Source: Tundrisphaera lichenicola (GTDB lineage Bacteria; Planctomycetota; Planctomycetia; Isosphaerales; Isosphaeraceae). Taken from it: a stretch of 64,000 nt of DNA. Shown here piece by piece: positions 43,241 to 51,829 of the stretch (its first letter is position 1; every line of letters begins with the position of its first letter). The position numbers were made by a program, and so were the translations under genes. The stretch lies in contig NZ_CP195106.1 in NCBI RefSeq assembly GCF_051175385.1, forward strand, positions 5,890,001 to 5,954,000, read 5' to 3'. Below the pieces are notes generated by a model that ran no database searches, was not told where the DNA came from, and worked only from the letters and a program-made list of their open reading frames with translations.

Positions 43241-43897
43241 ATGGCGACCGCGACATCCGTCGAAGCGATCGAGACCGTCGAGGATCTCCTGGAAACCCTG
43301 GGCGGGATCGACCCGAAGAGGGTCCGGATCAAGCCGGTCCTGGGCACCGCCACCGAAGCCGACCTGATCGCCGTCAACGCGAGGAAGCAAGGGATCTGCG
43401 AGCTGGTCGACGGCGTCCTGGTGGAGAAGGCGATGGGGTTCACCGAATCGGTCCTGGCGGGAGTCATCCTCGCGATCCTTCGGGGCTTCATCGTCCCCCG
43501 GAACCTTGGACTGGTCAGCGGTGCCGACGGCATGCTTCGTCTTTTTCCGGGGCTGGTTCGCGAACCGGACGTCTCCTACATCTCCTGGGAGCGAATCCCC
43601 GGCGGAAAATTTCCCAGCGAGCCGATTGGAGGATTTGCTCCCGACCTGGCCGTCGAGGTCCTGAGCGTGTCCAACACCAGGGCCGAGATGGCCCGGAAAC
43701 GGCGCGAGTATTTCGAGGCCGGCGTCCGACTGGTGTGGGAGGTTGATCCGAGGGCAAGGACCGTGGCCGCCTATGCCTCGCCCGAACAATTCACGCTGCT
43801 CGACGCCGCCCAGACCCTCGATGGCGGCGAGGTCCTGCCCGGATTCGCATTGCCTCTCAGCAAGTTGTTCGCCGAACTGGATCGCGTGGGAGCTTGA
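43241..43897 (+). CDS. Uma2-family endonuclease-like protein (copy 2)
   Basis: 218 residues, the same length as copy 1 and co-linear with it throughout (ETVEDLLETLGGIDPKRVRIKPVLGTATEADLI; PDLAVEVLSVSNTRAEMARKRREYFEAGVRLVWEVDP). Divergence is concentrated in the first 30 and the central residues, so this is an old tandem duplication, still apparently functional. ATG 43241 follows a near-perfect AAAGGAGG. The longer upstream frame is not used. Confidence 0.93.
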   Translation: MATATSVEAIETVEDLLETLGGIDPKRVRIKPVLGTATEADLIAVNARKQGICELVDGVLVEKAMGFTESVLAGVILAILRGFIVPRNLGLVSGADGMLRLFPGLVREPDVSYISWERIPGGKFPSEPIGGFAPDLAVEVLSVSNTRAEMARKRREYFEAGVRLVWEVDPRARTVAAYASPEQFTLLDAAQTLDGGEVLPGFALPLSKLFAELDRVGA

Positions 43898-43941
43898 GAA
43901 TCGACGTCGGTATTCCGTGCCCATCCTGGAAGGAGTCTTGC

Positions 43942-44349
43942 ATGGCAAGTCAAGCGACAGGGACGTTCGAGGTTAAGCTCACCCCCCAAGGCCCGCCCAA
44001 CCCGGACGACGGGCCTCCGCTGGGACGGATGTCGATCAACAAGCGGTTCCTTGGATCGCTCGACGCGACCAGCCGGGGGGAGATGCTCTCGATGGGGACC
44101 GAGGTCAAGGGTTCGGCGGGATATGTCGCGATCGAGCAAGTCACCGGGACCCTCGACGGCCGGGACGGGAGCTTCGTGCTCCAGCACAGCGGCGTCATGA
44201 ACCGCGGAGCCCCGGAGTTGACCATCTCCGTCGTCCCCGACTCCGGGAGTGGCCAGCTGGTCGGGCTGTCCGGCCGGATGATGATCCGGATCGCCGACGG
44301 GCAACATACCTATGACTTTAATTACGAGATTCCCGAATCCCCGGGATGA
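43942..44349 (+). CDS. DUF3224-domain protein
   Basis: 135 residues. The pattern ATGTFEVKLTPQGP...RMSINKRFLGSLDATSRGEMLSMGTEVKGSAGYVAIEQVTGTLDGRDGSFVLQHSGVM...GSGQLVGLSGRM is that of the DUF3224 beta-barrel family. The function is unknown; allene-oxide-cyclase-like folding has been suggested for relatives. AGGAG is 7 bases before ATG 43942. It lies 44 bases downstream of the second Uma2 gene and may be co-transcribed. Confidence 0.9.
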   Translation: MASQATGTFEVKLTPQGPPNPDDGPPLGRMSINKRFLGSLDATSRGEMLSMGTEVKGSAGYVAIEQVTGTLDGRDGSFVLQHSGVMNRGAPELTISVVPDSGSGQLVGLSGRMMIRIADGQHTYDFNYEIPESPG

Positions 44350-44384
44350 GCTTTCGAAGGCAAACGGCCCGCGGTCCGTGAACA

Positions 44385-44421
44385 GGGGCCACCCCGATCC
44401 TTGATGGATCGGGATGGCCCC
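44385..44421. terminator. Bidirectional hairpin terminator
   Basis: 16-bp stem with one mismatch, GGGGCCACCCCGATCC / GGATCGGGATGGCCCC, loop TTGAT, between the convergent DUF3224 and PEP-CTERM genes. There is no clear T-tract, so the role is inferred from position and strength. Confidence 0.6.
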
Positions 44422-44501
44422 CGCTTCGAGAAGGGTCCGGCATCGGGCCCGATTGTCACGCTCGTCGGGACGCCTCCACCTCGACGTGGGAGAAGAGGGC
44501 G

Positions 44502-45128
44502 TCAGGCGATCGAGGACCGCTTGCGACGCACCCACGAATAACCTAGGCCACCGATCCCGGCGAGCCCGCAAAGGGCCATCGAGGAGGGCTCGGGGACCGC
44601 GTTGAGCGAGACGACGTCGAGGTATCCGCCCAGCGAGTCACTGGTCCCGGTCGCGAGGAACTCCAGTCGGGTCACGCCCTGGGTGGCCGTCAGGTCGAAG
44701 TTGTGGAGGGACCAGTCCGTGCTGGCCTGGCCGACGCCCGTCAGCTCGGTGACTTCCGAGCCGCCCCAGAACACCTTGATGCCGTTCGAGGCGGCCGAGA
44801 TCCCCGGTCGGGGCGAATAATAGAAGCTCAGGTGGTAGGACTGACCTACGGTCGTGGCGATGTCCTGGAACATGTTGCTGTTGTTATCGCTATCGAGTTC
44901 GACGAACTGGTCGCCTTCGATCGGGGCACCGGCTATGTGATTCTGGATCTCTATCCCCGCTCCCGTGGTCGAGGTCCAGCCGGGGATCGTCTTGAAGATC
45001 GAGTACGAGGGGTTGGTGATTACCGGAGCTTCAAAGTTTCCGTTGACGATGAACTCGGCTTCCGCGGAACGACCCGGGCAAAGGCTGATCAGTCCCAGGG
45101 TCAGGGCAATCAGGGCGGTGCGATTCAA
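44502..45128 (-). CDS. PEP-CTERM surface protein
   Basis: 208 residues. Signal peptide MNRTALIALTLGLISLCPGRSAEA. A DUF642/CBM-like jelly-roll follows (FIVNGNFEAPVITNPSYSIFKTIPGWTS...GDQFVELDSDNNSNMFQDIAT...YHLSFYYSPRPG). The C-terminus is a PEP-CTERM sorting signal: VPEPSSMALCGLAGIGGLGYSWVRRKR. It would be processed by an exosortase and anchored or secreted with exopolysaccharide. The carbohydrate-binding nature of the main domain is inferred. Confidence 0.9.
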   Translation of the reverse strand: MNRTALIALTLGLISLCPGRSAEAEFIVNGNFEAPVITNPSYSIFKTIPGWTSTTGAGIEIQNHIAGAPIEGDQFVELDSDNNSNMFQDIATTVGQSYHLSFYYSPRPGISAASNGIKVFWGGSEVTELTGVGQASTDWSLHNFDLTATQGVTRLEFLATGTSDSLGGYLDVVSLNAVPEPSSMALCGLAGIGGLGYSWVRRKRSSIA

Positions 45129-45550
45129 GGGGAGACCTCCGAATCTGGCCGACGTCGCGGTTCAATCCCGTCGCCGGCTCGTTTCTGCCCCGACGGCCCG
45201 GCCAGACATAGGTCACGGGTCGTTCATCGAGGCGAAGGCGATTATGCTCGGCCATGCTCGTCCTCCGAGATCACGCGTACAGGAATCGACGCATTGATGC
45301 ATTCGGCCAACATAGACTGTGGCAACCGCCCACCAAGCCTTCGATTGAAGCTCCCACACCTCACTCAACGTTCATTAAAGCCCACAAGGTCGTCCTCCTA
45401 CTCCCGGGGTGTGTGATCGACCTTCCCTTTATTCCCGGGGTTCGACTCGACCGGCCGGCCTTGGATTCGATAAGATCGAGCCCTTCCGCCAGGCTGACCG
45501 AATCAGGATGGATACCGAGGACGACGGGCCTCGGTCCGGCTGGGAGGCCC
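45129..45550. other. Divergent region between the PEP-CTERM and helicase genes
   Basis: 422 bases. The helicase reading frame is open from 45254 but has no ribosome site or family similarity before 45551, so most of this is non-coding and should hold two divergent promoters. No motif was clear enough to name. Confidence 0.45.
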
Positions 45551-48121
45551 ATGAGAGGCTCCGATCGATCGGATGCTCTGCTCGCACTGGAAGGTCCCGT
45601 ACGCGACTGGTTCGCGGAGTCCTTCCCCGGCGGCCCGACTCCGGCCCAGGAGCAAGCCTGGCCGATCATCAATGCGGGCGAGAACCTGCTGTTGGTCTCG
45701 CCGACCGGGACCGGCAAGACTCTCGCGGCGTTCCTCGCGATCATCGATCGGCTGGTTCGCGAACAGGCCGTCGGCCCGACCCGGCCCGGCCTCCGATGCG
45801 TCTACGTCTCGCCGCTCCGGAGCCTCGGATACGACATCGAGCGCAACCTGGCCCTCCCCCTGGAGGGGATCCGGCGACGCCTCGGGCTGGCGAAGTCGCC
45901 GATCTCGATCGGGGTCCGGACCGGCGACACTTCGGCCTACCAGCGTCGGAAGCTCCGCGACGAGCCGCCGGACCTGCTGATCACCACGCCGGAAAGCCTC
46001 TCGCTGATGCTCAGCCAGTCGGTCTGGGATGAAGCCTGGCGGGGGGTTGGGCATATCATCGTGGATGAGGTCCACGCGCTGGTGCCCAACAAGCGAGGGG
46101 CCGACCTCGCGGTCTCGCTCGAACGGTTGGCCCGACGGTCGACGGCCGACCCGGCCCGGATCGGGCTGTCGGCCACCTGCCGGCCCGCGTCGACGGTGTC
46201 TCGGTTCCTGGTCGGACCGAGTCGCGAGTGTCGGATCGTCGAGGCTCCACTGCCCGAGGGCTCGCCCGGCCTGAGTCTTGAGGTCGAATCGCTCCTGAAG
46301 CCGGACGAGTCGAGCTATCGGCCCTTGACCTACCGACGGCTGCTTCGAAGGCTCCGCGAGGCGACCCGATCGGCCCGGACCTCGGTGATCTTCGCCAACA
46401 CCCGGGCCTTCACCGAACGGTTGACCCACGACCTCCGGAAGGAGCTGGGTGTCGGGCCGGAAGCGGTCGCCGCCCACCACTCGGCGCTGGATGCCGAGCG
46501 TCGGCGAGCGGTGGAAGCCTCGCTCAAGGCGGGGGAACTCAAGGCCGTCATCACCAGCACCAGCCTCGAACTGGGCGTCGACATCGGCCAGGCCGATCTG
46601 TCGGTCCTCGTGGGCCTGCCCGGGAGCGCCTCGCGGTGTCTCCAGCGAGTCGGTCGGGCCGGGCATCGGGTGGAGGCCGTCACCCGGGGGTTGCTCCTGG
46701 CCGCGACCCCGGCCGAGCTGGCCGGCGCGGTCGTCACGGCCGAGGCCGCGCGGGCGGGCCGGGTCGAGCCCTTGAGGATTCCCCGGGCACCCCTCGACGT
46801 CCTCTGCCAGCAATTGATCGGGATGGCCTCGGGCGGCGAATGGTCGAGCGACGACGCCTTCGCCCTGGTCCGCAGGTCCGCACCGATGGCCGAGTTATCT
46901 CGGGCCGATTTCGACGATTGCCTGTCGTTCCTCGCGGGGGATCTCGCCGCACCTCCCGGGGCCTTCGAGCCAGAGCCGGGCTCGGCCCCTCGATGGACCT
47001 CGCCCCGGATCTGGAAGCGCGGGGGGCTGTTCGGCATCAAGAATCGCCGGGTGATCCGCTGGTTCTGGTCGAACGTCGGCACGATCACCTCGGAGGAGTC
47101 GGTCCGGGTGCAGGTCGACGGCGAGGTGATCGGGACGATCGAAGGAGCTTACGCCGAACGACTCCAGCCCGGCGACCGCTTCATCCTGGATGGCCGAGGG
47201 ATGGAGTTCCGACGATCCGAGGACCTGACCGTCCACGCCAAGTTCACCTCGGAGGAGTCCAACCTCCCCCGGTGGTCGAGCGATCGACAGGGCCTCTCGG
47301 CCGAGCTGGCGCGCGACCTCGCCTCGTTCCGGTCCGAGGCCGCGAAGGTCCTGACCGAAGGCCCCTCGGCGCTCCGAGCCTGGCTGGCCGAGACGCACGA
47401 TCTCGGCCCCGACGAGGCGGGGGTCCTCGAAGCCCTCTTCGCCGCGCAGGAGCAAGTCAGCGAGATCCCGCCGGTCGACTCGGTCCTGGTCGAGGAGTAT
47501 CCCGACCCCGAGGAGGGCGGGACCCTCTACGCCTTCCACGCCCCGCTCGGCCGACCGGCCTCCGAGGCGATGGGACGCGCGACCGCCGCCCGGCTCGGTC
47601 GACGATTCGGCCGAGACCTGAGGTTGGTCGTGGCCGACCTGGGCTGGTCGATCGCGCTTCCCGAAGGCTCGCGGATCACTCGCGAGGATCTGCCCGGGTT
47701 ACTCACCACGACAGGATTCGAAAACGACGTCCTGGATGGCCTCGATCGGGGCGAGCTTCCGGCTCGACGATTCCGGCATATCGCGGCCACGGCCCTGATG
47801 GTCCTCCGGCGTCCCGAGGGGGGGCGAACCAGGGTCGGCGGACTTCTCTGGGTCAGCCAGCGCCTTTATCCGTTGGTCAAGGCGGCCTGCCCCGACCACC
47901 CACTGCTCCGCGAGACTCGCCGGGAAGTCCTGGAAGAGACCCTGGACGCCCCGACGGCCCTGGACTGGCTGGCGAGCGGCCCCGAAGTCCGATTCCGGGT
48001 CCTCGACGGGCCTTCCCCGTTTGCAGCGGCCTGGATCGATCCCGGAGGGCCCGAGCCGGTCCGGTTCGAGTCGCCCGCCGACGCGCTCCGACGCCTCCAC
48101 GAACGGCTGACCCCCCGATGA
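45551..48121 (+). CDS. Lhr-type (DEVH-box) superfamily 2 helicase
   Basis: 856 residues. Walker A SPTGTGKT (residues 50-57), motif II DEVH (172-175, within IIVDEVHALVPNKRG), motif VI QRVGRAGHR, and the long C-terminal extension with winged-helix-like and Lhr-core segments. Lhr helicases unwind RNA:DNA or DNA 3'-5' and in bacteria accompany a ligase and a phosphoesterase in 'ligase-associated' damage-response clusters. Here the phosphoesterase follows with an ATGA overlap, but no ligase is next to it. ATG 45551 is preferred since GGGAGG precedes it; the frame is open further upstream without family similarity. Confidence 0.92.
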   Translation: MRGSDRSDALLALEGPVRDWFAESFPGGPTPAQEQAWPIINAGENLLLVSPTGTGKTLAAFLAIIDRLVREQAVGPTRPGLRCVYVSPLRSLGYDIERNLALPLEGIRRRLGLAKSPISIGVRTGDTSAYQRRKLRDEPPDLLITTPESLSLMLSQSVWDEAWRGVGHIIVDEVHALVPNKRGADLAVSLERLARRSTADPARIGLSATCRPASTVSRFLVGPSRECRIVEAPLPEGSPGLSLEVESLLKPDESSYRPLTYRRLLRRLREATRSARTSVIFANTRAFTERLTHDLRKELGVGPEAVAAHHSALDAERRRAVEASLKAGELKAVITSTSLELGVDIGQADLSVLVGLPGSASRCLQRVGRAGHRVEAVTRGLLLAATPAELAGAVVTAEAARAGRVEPLRIPRAPLDVLCQQLIGMASGGEWSSDDAFALVRRSAPMAELSRADFDDCLSFLAGDLAAPPGAFEPEPGSAPRWTSPRIWKRGGLFGIKNRRVIRWFWSNVGTITSEESVRVQVDGEVIGTIEGAYAERLQPGDRFILDGRGMEFRRSEDLTVHAKFTSEESNLPRWSSDRQGLSAELARDLASFRSEAAKVLTEGPSALRAWLAETHDLGPDEAGVLEALFAAQEQVSEIPPVDSVLVEEYPDPEEGGTLYAFHAPLGRPASEAMGRATAARLGRRFGRDLRLVVADLGWSIALPEGSRITREDLPGLLTTTGFENDVLDGLDRGELPARRFRHIAATALMVLRRPEGGRTRVGGLLWVSQRLYPLVKAACPDHPLLRETRREVLEETLDAPTALDWLASGPEVRFRVLDGPSPFAAAWIDPGGPEPVRFESPADALRRLHERLTPR

Positions 48122-48780
48122 TCGACGGACCGGAAGGCTGGAAACTGGCACCCGAAGGCGCGGCGGTCCACCCGGTCGAGCGGACCGCGGTGATCGCCGA
48201 CGTCCACCTCGGCTACGAATGGGCGAGGGCCTCCGGGGGCGACTGCCTCCCCGCGCACTCGCTGGCCGAGACCCTGGCCAAACTCTCGACGCTCCTGGGC
48301 CGGGTCCCTATCTCTCGACTGGTCGTCGCGGGCGACCTCGTCGAATCCCCTGCCCCCTGCCGGAGGACGGCCTCGGACCTCCGGAGCCTCTACGAGTGGC
48401 TCGACGACCGGGGAGTCGAGATGGTCCCCGTCCTGGGCAACCACGACCCGCAGCGTTCTTCGAAGATCCCCCTGACCCTCGAAGTGGCGGGTTGGACCAT
48501 CGCCCACGGCCATCGGCCCATCAAGGCGACCCGGACGATTTCCGGCCATCATCACCCGGTCCTCCGGGCCGGAGGCCTGACGGCCCCCTGCTTCGTAGTC
48601 GGCCCGAGGTCGATCGTCCTGCCCGCCTTCACCCCGAACGCCGCCGGGCTCCCCGTCGGCTCGCCCGGGATGCCCGAGCGTTGGTCGAAAGACGACGTGC
48701 GGTGCGTCGCCGGACTCGGGGGCGAGTTGCTCGACTTCGGCCCCCTGCCCTCCTTAATATTGAAACTCCAGGGCCGATGA
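48118..48780 (+). CDS. PdeM-like metallophosphoesterase (helicase-associated)
   Basis: 220 residues. Calcineurin-like metal motifs: ADVHLGYE (Asp28, His30), GDLVE (Asp73), GNHD (Asn108, His109) and the GHHHP motif (His144-146). PdeM is the endonuclease/phosphodiesterase partner of Lhr in ligase-associated DNA damage response operons. The ATG overlaps the helicase stop (ATGA), and its own stop overlaps the next start (ATGA). It may process RNA or DNA ends for repair; the substrate is inferred. Confidence 0.9.
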   Translation: MIDGPEGWKLAPEGAAVHPVERTAVIADVHLGYEWARASGGDCLPAHSLAETLAKLSTLLGRVPISRLVVAGDLVESPAPCRRTASDLRSLYEWLDDRGVEMVPVLGNHDPQRSSKIPLTLEVAGWTIAHGHRPIKATRTISGHHHPVLRAGGLTAPCFVVGPRSIVLPAFTPNAAGLPVGSPGMPERWSKDDVRCVAGLGGELLDFGPLPSLILKLQGR

Positions 48781-49157
48781 TCGCGAGTCGAGGAAGCTGG
48801 GGAGTGGCTGCGATGTGGCTTCTGGCCTGTAGCGGACCCGGCGCATTCGCGAGGATCGCGGCGAACGAGGCGATTGCCCATCATTTCGCGATCATCACCG
48901 GGGTCCTCGCCCTGACCTCCCTGAGGATTGGGCTCCACCAATCCCGGATGATCCTCCCGGGGATTTGCTGGTTCCTGATGCTCCTGCATCCCGCCTGGAC
49001 CATCAGTGCCAGACAGGGGGATTGCGGAGGCCAGAAGGCTGGAGGGGCGATCCTGTTCGCCCTGGCGACGCTGGTGATCGTAATCATCCAGGCAACCCGG
49101 TTTCTGGTCGAAGATCGGCGGCGACGAAAGCCGCCGATCGCGGATGACCTGGCCTGA
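48777..49157 (+). CDS. Membrane protein coupled to the helicase/phosphoesterase genes
   Basis: 126 residues from ATG 48777, which overlaps the PdeM stop in ATGA. It has three or four hydrophobic segments (SWGVAAMWLLACSGPGAFA, HHFAIITGVLALTSL, LPGICWFLMLLHPAW, AGGAILFALATLVIVIIQ) and ends in a basic tail (RFLVEDRRRRKPP). I do not recognise a family. ATG 48813 could be a shorter start. Overlap in two directions suggests a real third gene of the operon, but it may be merely linked. Confidence 0.65.
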   Translation: MIASRGSWGVAAMWLLACSGPGAFARIAANEAIAHHFAIITGVLALTSLRIGLHQSRMILPGICWFLMLLHPAWTISARQGDCGGQKAGGAILFALATLVIVIIQATRFLVEDRRRRKPPIADDLA

Positions 49158-49528
49158 GCCGGCCCCCTACCCTCCCTGATCGCGACGCTCCGAGGCGAAA
49201 CGGTAGCCGCCCGCCGGGCGACGTAGAAGGGAGCAAGGTCCCCCTCCGATGCTTGACCGTGGTGGGGCATGCTCCCCTCAACAGGGATTCAAGCGAGCCC
49301 ATAAGAGCGAGTTTCTGAAGATCATCACGGCTTCATCGAACTGGGGCAAGCGATTGTCAGTTTTCGTTCATATGGTGCATCCGGCTTGTCCCTTGACGCC
49401 GGGCCGAAGCAACAATTGGCTGCCGCGTTACACGTTGCGAATCTCGCCCTACTAGCCCAACTTGCCGGATGCACCACATACTTCAATCGTTACACATTGA
49501 GGGCCGGTCGGTACAACGTCGAATCTGA
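49158..49528. other. Intergenic region with 13-bp inverted repeat
   Basis: Contains TGGTGCATCCGGC (49373-49385) and GCCGGATGCACCA (49464-49476), enclosing 78 bases, in a region less G+C-rich than its surroundings. No gene with a ribosome site is visible. It may be a small mobile-element remnant. Confidence 0.45.
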
Positions 49529-50032
49529 TCAAGGTTTATGATCTATCTCGCATCCCGGGTACTTCCGGCGGATTTCCGCCTCTCCCTTGTTCGTTACGCC
49601 GGTGCGTCCAACCCGAATCACTTTCAGCCTCAGACGAGGTGGCAATGCCTCGATCGCACGATCCGTCACCTTGGTATCTCGAAGGTCTAAGTCCGTGATG
49701 TTCATCAGCAGGGCGAAGTGTTCGGCCAACGCCTCGATGTCCGCGTCAACGATCGGAGTGGATGGATTGTAACCGGGGCACGCAGGTCCCAACGAGACGC
49801 GAACGGGATCGTAGAACATCCTCTCGTTTCCACCTAAGAGTAGGACCAACGCCCGATACCACGAGGGCCCGGAGATCGAGAACCCATACCCCCCATGTCT
49901 TCGATCGATGGCCTCGATCGCTGCTTGATGGCCCACCAGCCGAGCGCGGAGGGCGGCCGCCATTCCCAGGCAGAGACCGAGGACTGCGATTAGGATGAGG
50001 AGGGCCCTCAAGCTCCAGCGTGGCAACTTCAC
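49529..50032 (-). CDS. Membrane-anchored hypothetical protein (planctomycete type)
   Basis: 167 residues. The N-terminus KLPRWSLRALLILIAVLGLCLGMAAALRAR is the signal-anchor recurrent in planctomycete proteins. The remainder contains a leucine-rich-repeat-like stretch near the C-terminus (LLMNITDLDLRDTKVTDRAIEALPPRLRLKVIRVGRTGVTNKG). The start is GTG 50032 with GAGGAGG 7 bases upstream. Role unknown. It is the first of several small secreted or membrane genes in an accessory stretch. Confidence 0.75.
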   Translation of the reverse strand: MKLPRWSLRALLILIAVLGLCLGMAAALRARLVGHQAAIEAIDRRHGGYGFSISGPSWYRALVLLLGGNERMFYDPVRVSLGPACPGYNPSTPIVDADIEALAEHFALLMNITDLDLRDTKVTDRAIEALPPRLRLKVIRVGRTGVTNKGEAEIRRKYPGCEIDHKP

Positions 50033-50116
50033 GAGGATACCTCCTCATCGGACGAATCTGGGTTGTTAAGCGCGTCCATAACTCGAATCGATGCGCCCGA
50101 AGGAACTCGTTTCGCC

Positions 50117-50566
50117 TCAGGCGGTATCCGAATGAGCGTCCAACCTGGAGAGAACCGCGCGGTATCTGTGGGCAAGGACCCCATAGCTATCGCCGATCTC
50201 GTCGCTGCCGAAACCGAACCGGTCGAAGTCCCGGAGGAGTCCGACTACACCCTAGCGAATGATCGACGCGACCGGGGCGACCGAGGCCGGCTCGTAATCC
50301 AGACGGAACTCGATCAGGCCGCAGAACGAGTTCACCGCCTCGAGGTCGCTGTCCGCCTGCTCGCTCAAGATCTAATCGATGTCGGCGGGCAAGTAGAAGG
50401 CAAATGCCCTGGGGCCCATCCGCATGAGGTCCTCCTGGTAGGCCAGGAAGTTGTCGCGGAATAGCTCCCTCGCCTGCCTCAGATCCTTGCCGAGAAAACG
50501 CCTGACGGCAGCCCGCTCGTCGAGGGAGTCGAAGACGTTGATCTCCTCGGCGCTGGGCAGCCGCAT
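50117..50566 (-). pseudogene. Decayed hypothetical gene with two in-frame TAG stops
   Basis: From ATG 50566 the frame reads a coherent protein (MRLPSAEEINVFDSLDERAA...FLAYQEDLMRMGPRAFAFYLPADID), then TAG at 50374-50372, then continues sensibly (ILSEQADSDLEAVNSFCGLIEFRLDYEPASVAPV) to a second TAG at 50254-50252, then again (GVVGLLRDFDRFGFGSDEIGDSYG) to TGA at 50119-50117. About 150 codons keep a protein-like composition throughout. The product family is unknown to me. Pseudogene is the simplest reading; a single sequencing error cannot explain both stops. Confidence 0.65.
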
Positions 50567-50641
50567 GGCCCGCTACTGTCTCAAATGGTCGATACTTCAG
50601 CCGTTCCATACTCGCGGCGTGTCGAGTCCGCTTGTCCGCGG

Positions 50642-51124
50642 TCATCGGTCGAAGCGGCGATATTGTTTCCAGGCGATGTACGTGCGGGCTTCGTCCTTGC
50701 CGCGAGAGATGACCAGGGTCGTCGAGGCATCGCTCGTGTTGATGATCACCGTATGCAGAGCGAACGGCCTGCCCTCGGAGTCGTCGCTGAAGGCCACCGA
50801 ACGCCCGCCGGCAACGGGAGGCCCGGGCTTGCTGCCGTCGGCCTTCTTCGCGGGCGAGAGCTTGGCCCTGTAGTAGCCCAGGACCTCCTCGACGGGCGCA
50901 TCGGTCGTCATGACGGTCCTGCTGACCGTCGACGGCACGGTGCGGTCGCCCTTGGCATCGACGGTCTCCCCGTCGGACGCCTGGGTGGCGGTCAGCGCCG
51001 AGCCGGGGTATTGCCACTCGGCGATCGTCTGCAGTAGGGATCGCGGTTCGTCCGCCGCAGGGGTCGCGGTACGAGCGGGAGAGCAGGCGAACAAGACAAG
51101 GACGAGACCCACGACGCGTTGCAT
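50642..51124 (-). CDS. Exported hypothetical protein
   Basis: 160 residues. Signal MQRVVGLVLVLFACSPARTATP (a possible lipobox-like FAC at residues 12-14). The mature part is mixed: EPRSLLQTIAEWQYPGSALTATQASDGETVDAKGDRTVPST..., ending TTLVISRGKDEARTYIAWKQY. No domain is recognised. ATG 51124 has GGGAGG 6 bases upstream. It lies 75 bases upstream of the decayed gene on the same strand. Confidence 0.75.
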   Translation of the reverse strand: MQRVVGLVLVLFACSPARTATPAADEPRSLLQTIAEWQYPGSALTATQASDGETVDAKGDRTVPSTVSRTVMTTDAPVEEVLGYYRAKLSPAKKADGSKPGPPVAGGRSVAFSDDSEGRPFALHTVIINTSDASTTLVISRGKDEARTYIAWKQYRRFDR

Positions 51125-51436
51125 TTCGGTCCTCCCGGTGGTGCCTGTAGGGTGCTCATCTTGATACCACGCAGCCCTCTACCGGCTCTTAGGATGATTT
51201 CCTTCGACCGCGCCGTCCAACGAAGAAGGGACGGACGAGAAGGCGAATCGTAACACGCCCGGAGCCCCCATCATCCTGCCCGGCAGCCCCGAAGTTCAGG
51301 ACCGACCCTCGAAGGCCGGGAGAGAGGTGGACGAAGCCGGGCAAGGAAGGCGAACAACCCCCATTCCGTCAAATCCCACTTCTAGAACACCCAACGCGCT
51401 AGTCGTCGCTCATAAACGAGACGTGACGATTGGTCG
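51125..51436. other. Intergenic region
   Basis: About 310 bases between two minus-strand genes. It would hold the promoter of the exported protein gene. I see no gene, repeat or RNA in it. Confidence 0.4.
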
Positions 51437-51673
51437 TTAGCGCGACGACCATTTGGAGACCAGATATCCGATCGCCGCGAGTATGCAACCGAAGATCAGC
51501 CCCGACAAGAGTCGGTAGAAATCCCCGGCGATCGTGTTCGGGAACCGGCTGTTGGTGAAGTAGACGAGGATTGGCAGACCGACGATCACGAAAGCCAGTG
51601 GCAGATGGGATTGCCACGTCGACCCGCTCCCCGGCAAGGACGCCATCGTACCCCTTTGGAAAACGTGTTTCAT
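51437..51673 (-). CDS. Small membrane protein, possibly the frameshifted end of a longer gene
   Basis: 78 residues with two hydrophobic helices: LPLAFVIVGLPILVYFTN and LLSGLIFGCILAAIGYLV. A different minus frame starting at 51758 encodes a protein-like N-terminus (MTAVTDTSYLPEADPQQPAEPDRMATLIDETRF) that runs into this region; joining the two near 51605 would give a single 105-residue membrane protein. There is no good Shine-Dalgarno before ATG 51673. Either a small gene or a frameshifted remnant. Confidence 0.5.
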   Translation of the reverse strand: MKHVFQRGTMASLPGSGSTWQSHLPLAFVIVGLPILVYFTNSRFPNTIAGDFYRLLSGLIFGCILAAIGYLVSKWSSR

Positions 51674-51829
51674 CGATCAAAGTTGCCATTCGGTCTGGCT
51701 CTGCCGGCTGCTGAGGATCGGCCTCTGGGAGGTAGGAGGTATCAGTGACGGCAGTCACCCGGCTCGGCTGTTGCCTTGACGACTACTGCCCCGCATCGAT
51801 TGGGCCAGCCACGGCCCGCAAGCTGACGC

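Noticed and set aside
45254..45550. N-terminal extension of the Lhr-type helicase
   Set aside because: No ribosome site at 45254 and no similarity to helicase N-termini; ATG 45551 has GGGAGG just upstream and gives the normal family start.
49373..49476. Integron attC site
   Set aside because: A GCCCAAC (RYYYAAC) lies at 49455-49461, but no matching GTTRRRY is found at the right distance and orientation, and there is no integrase.
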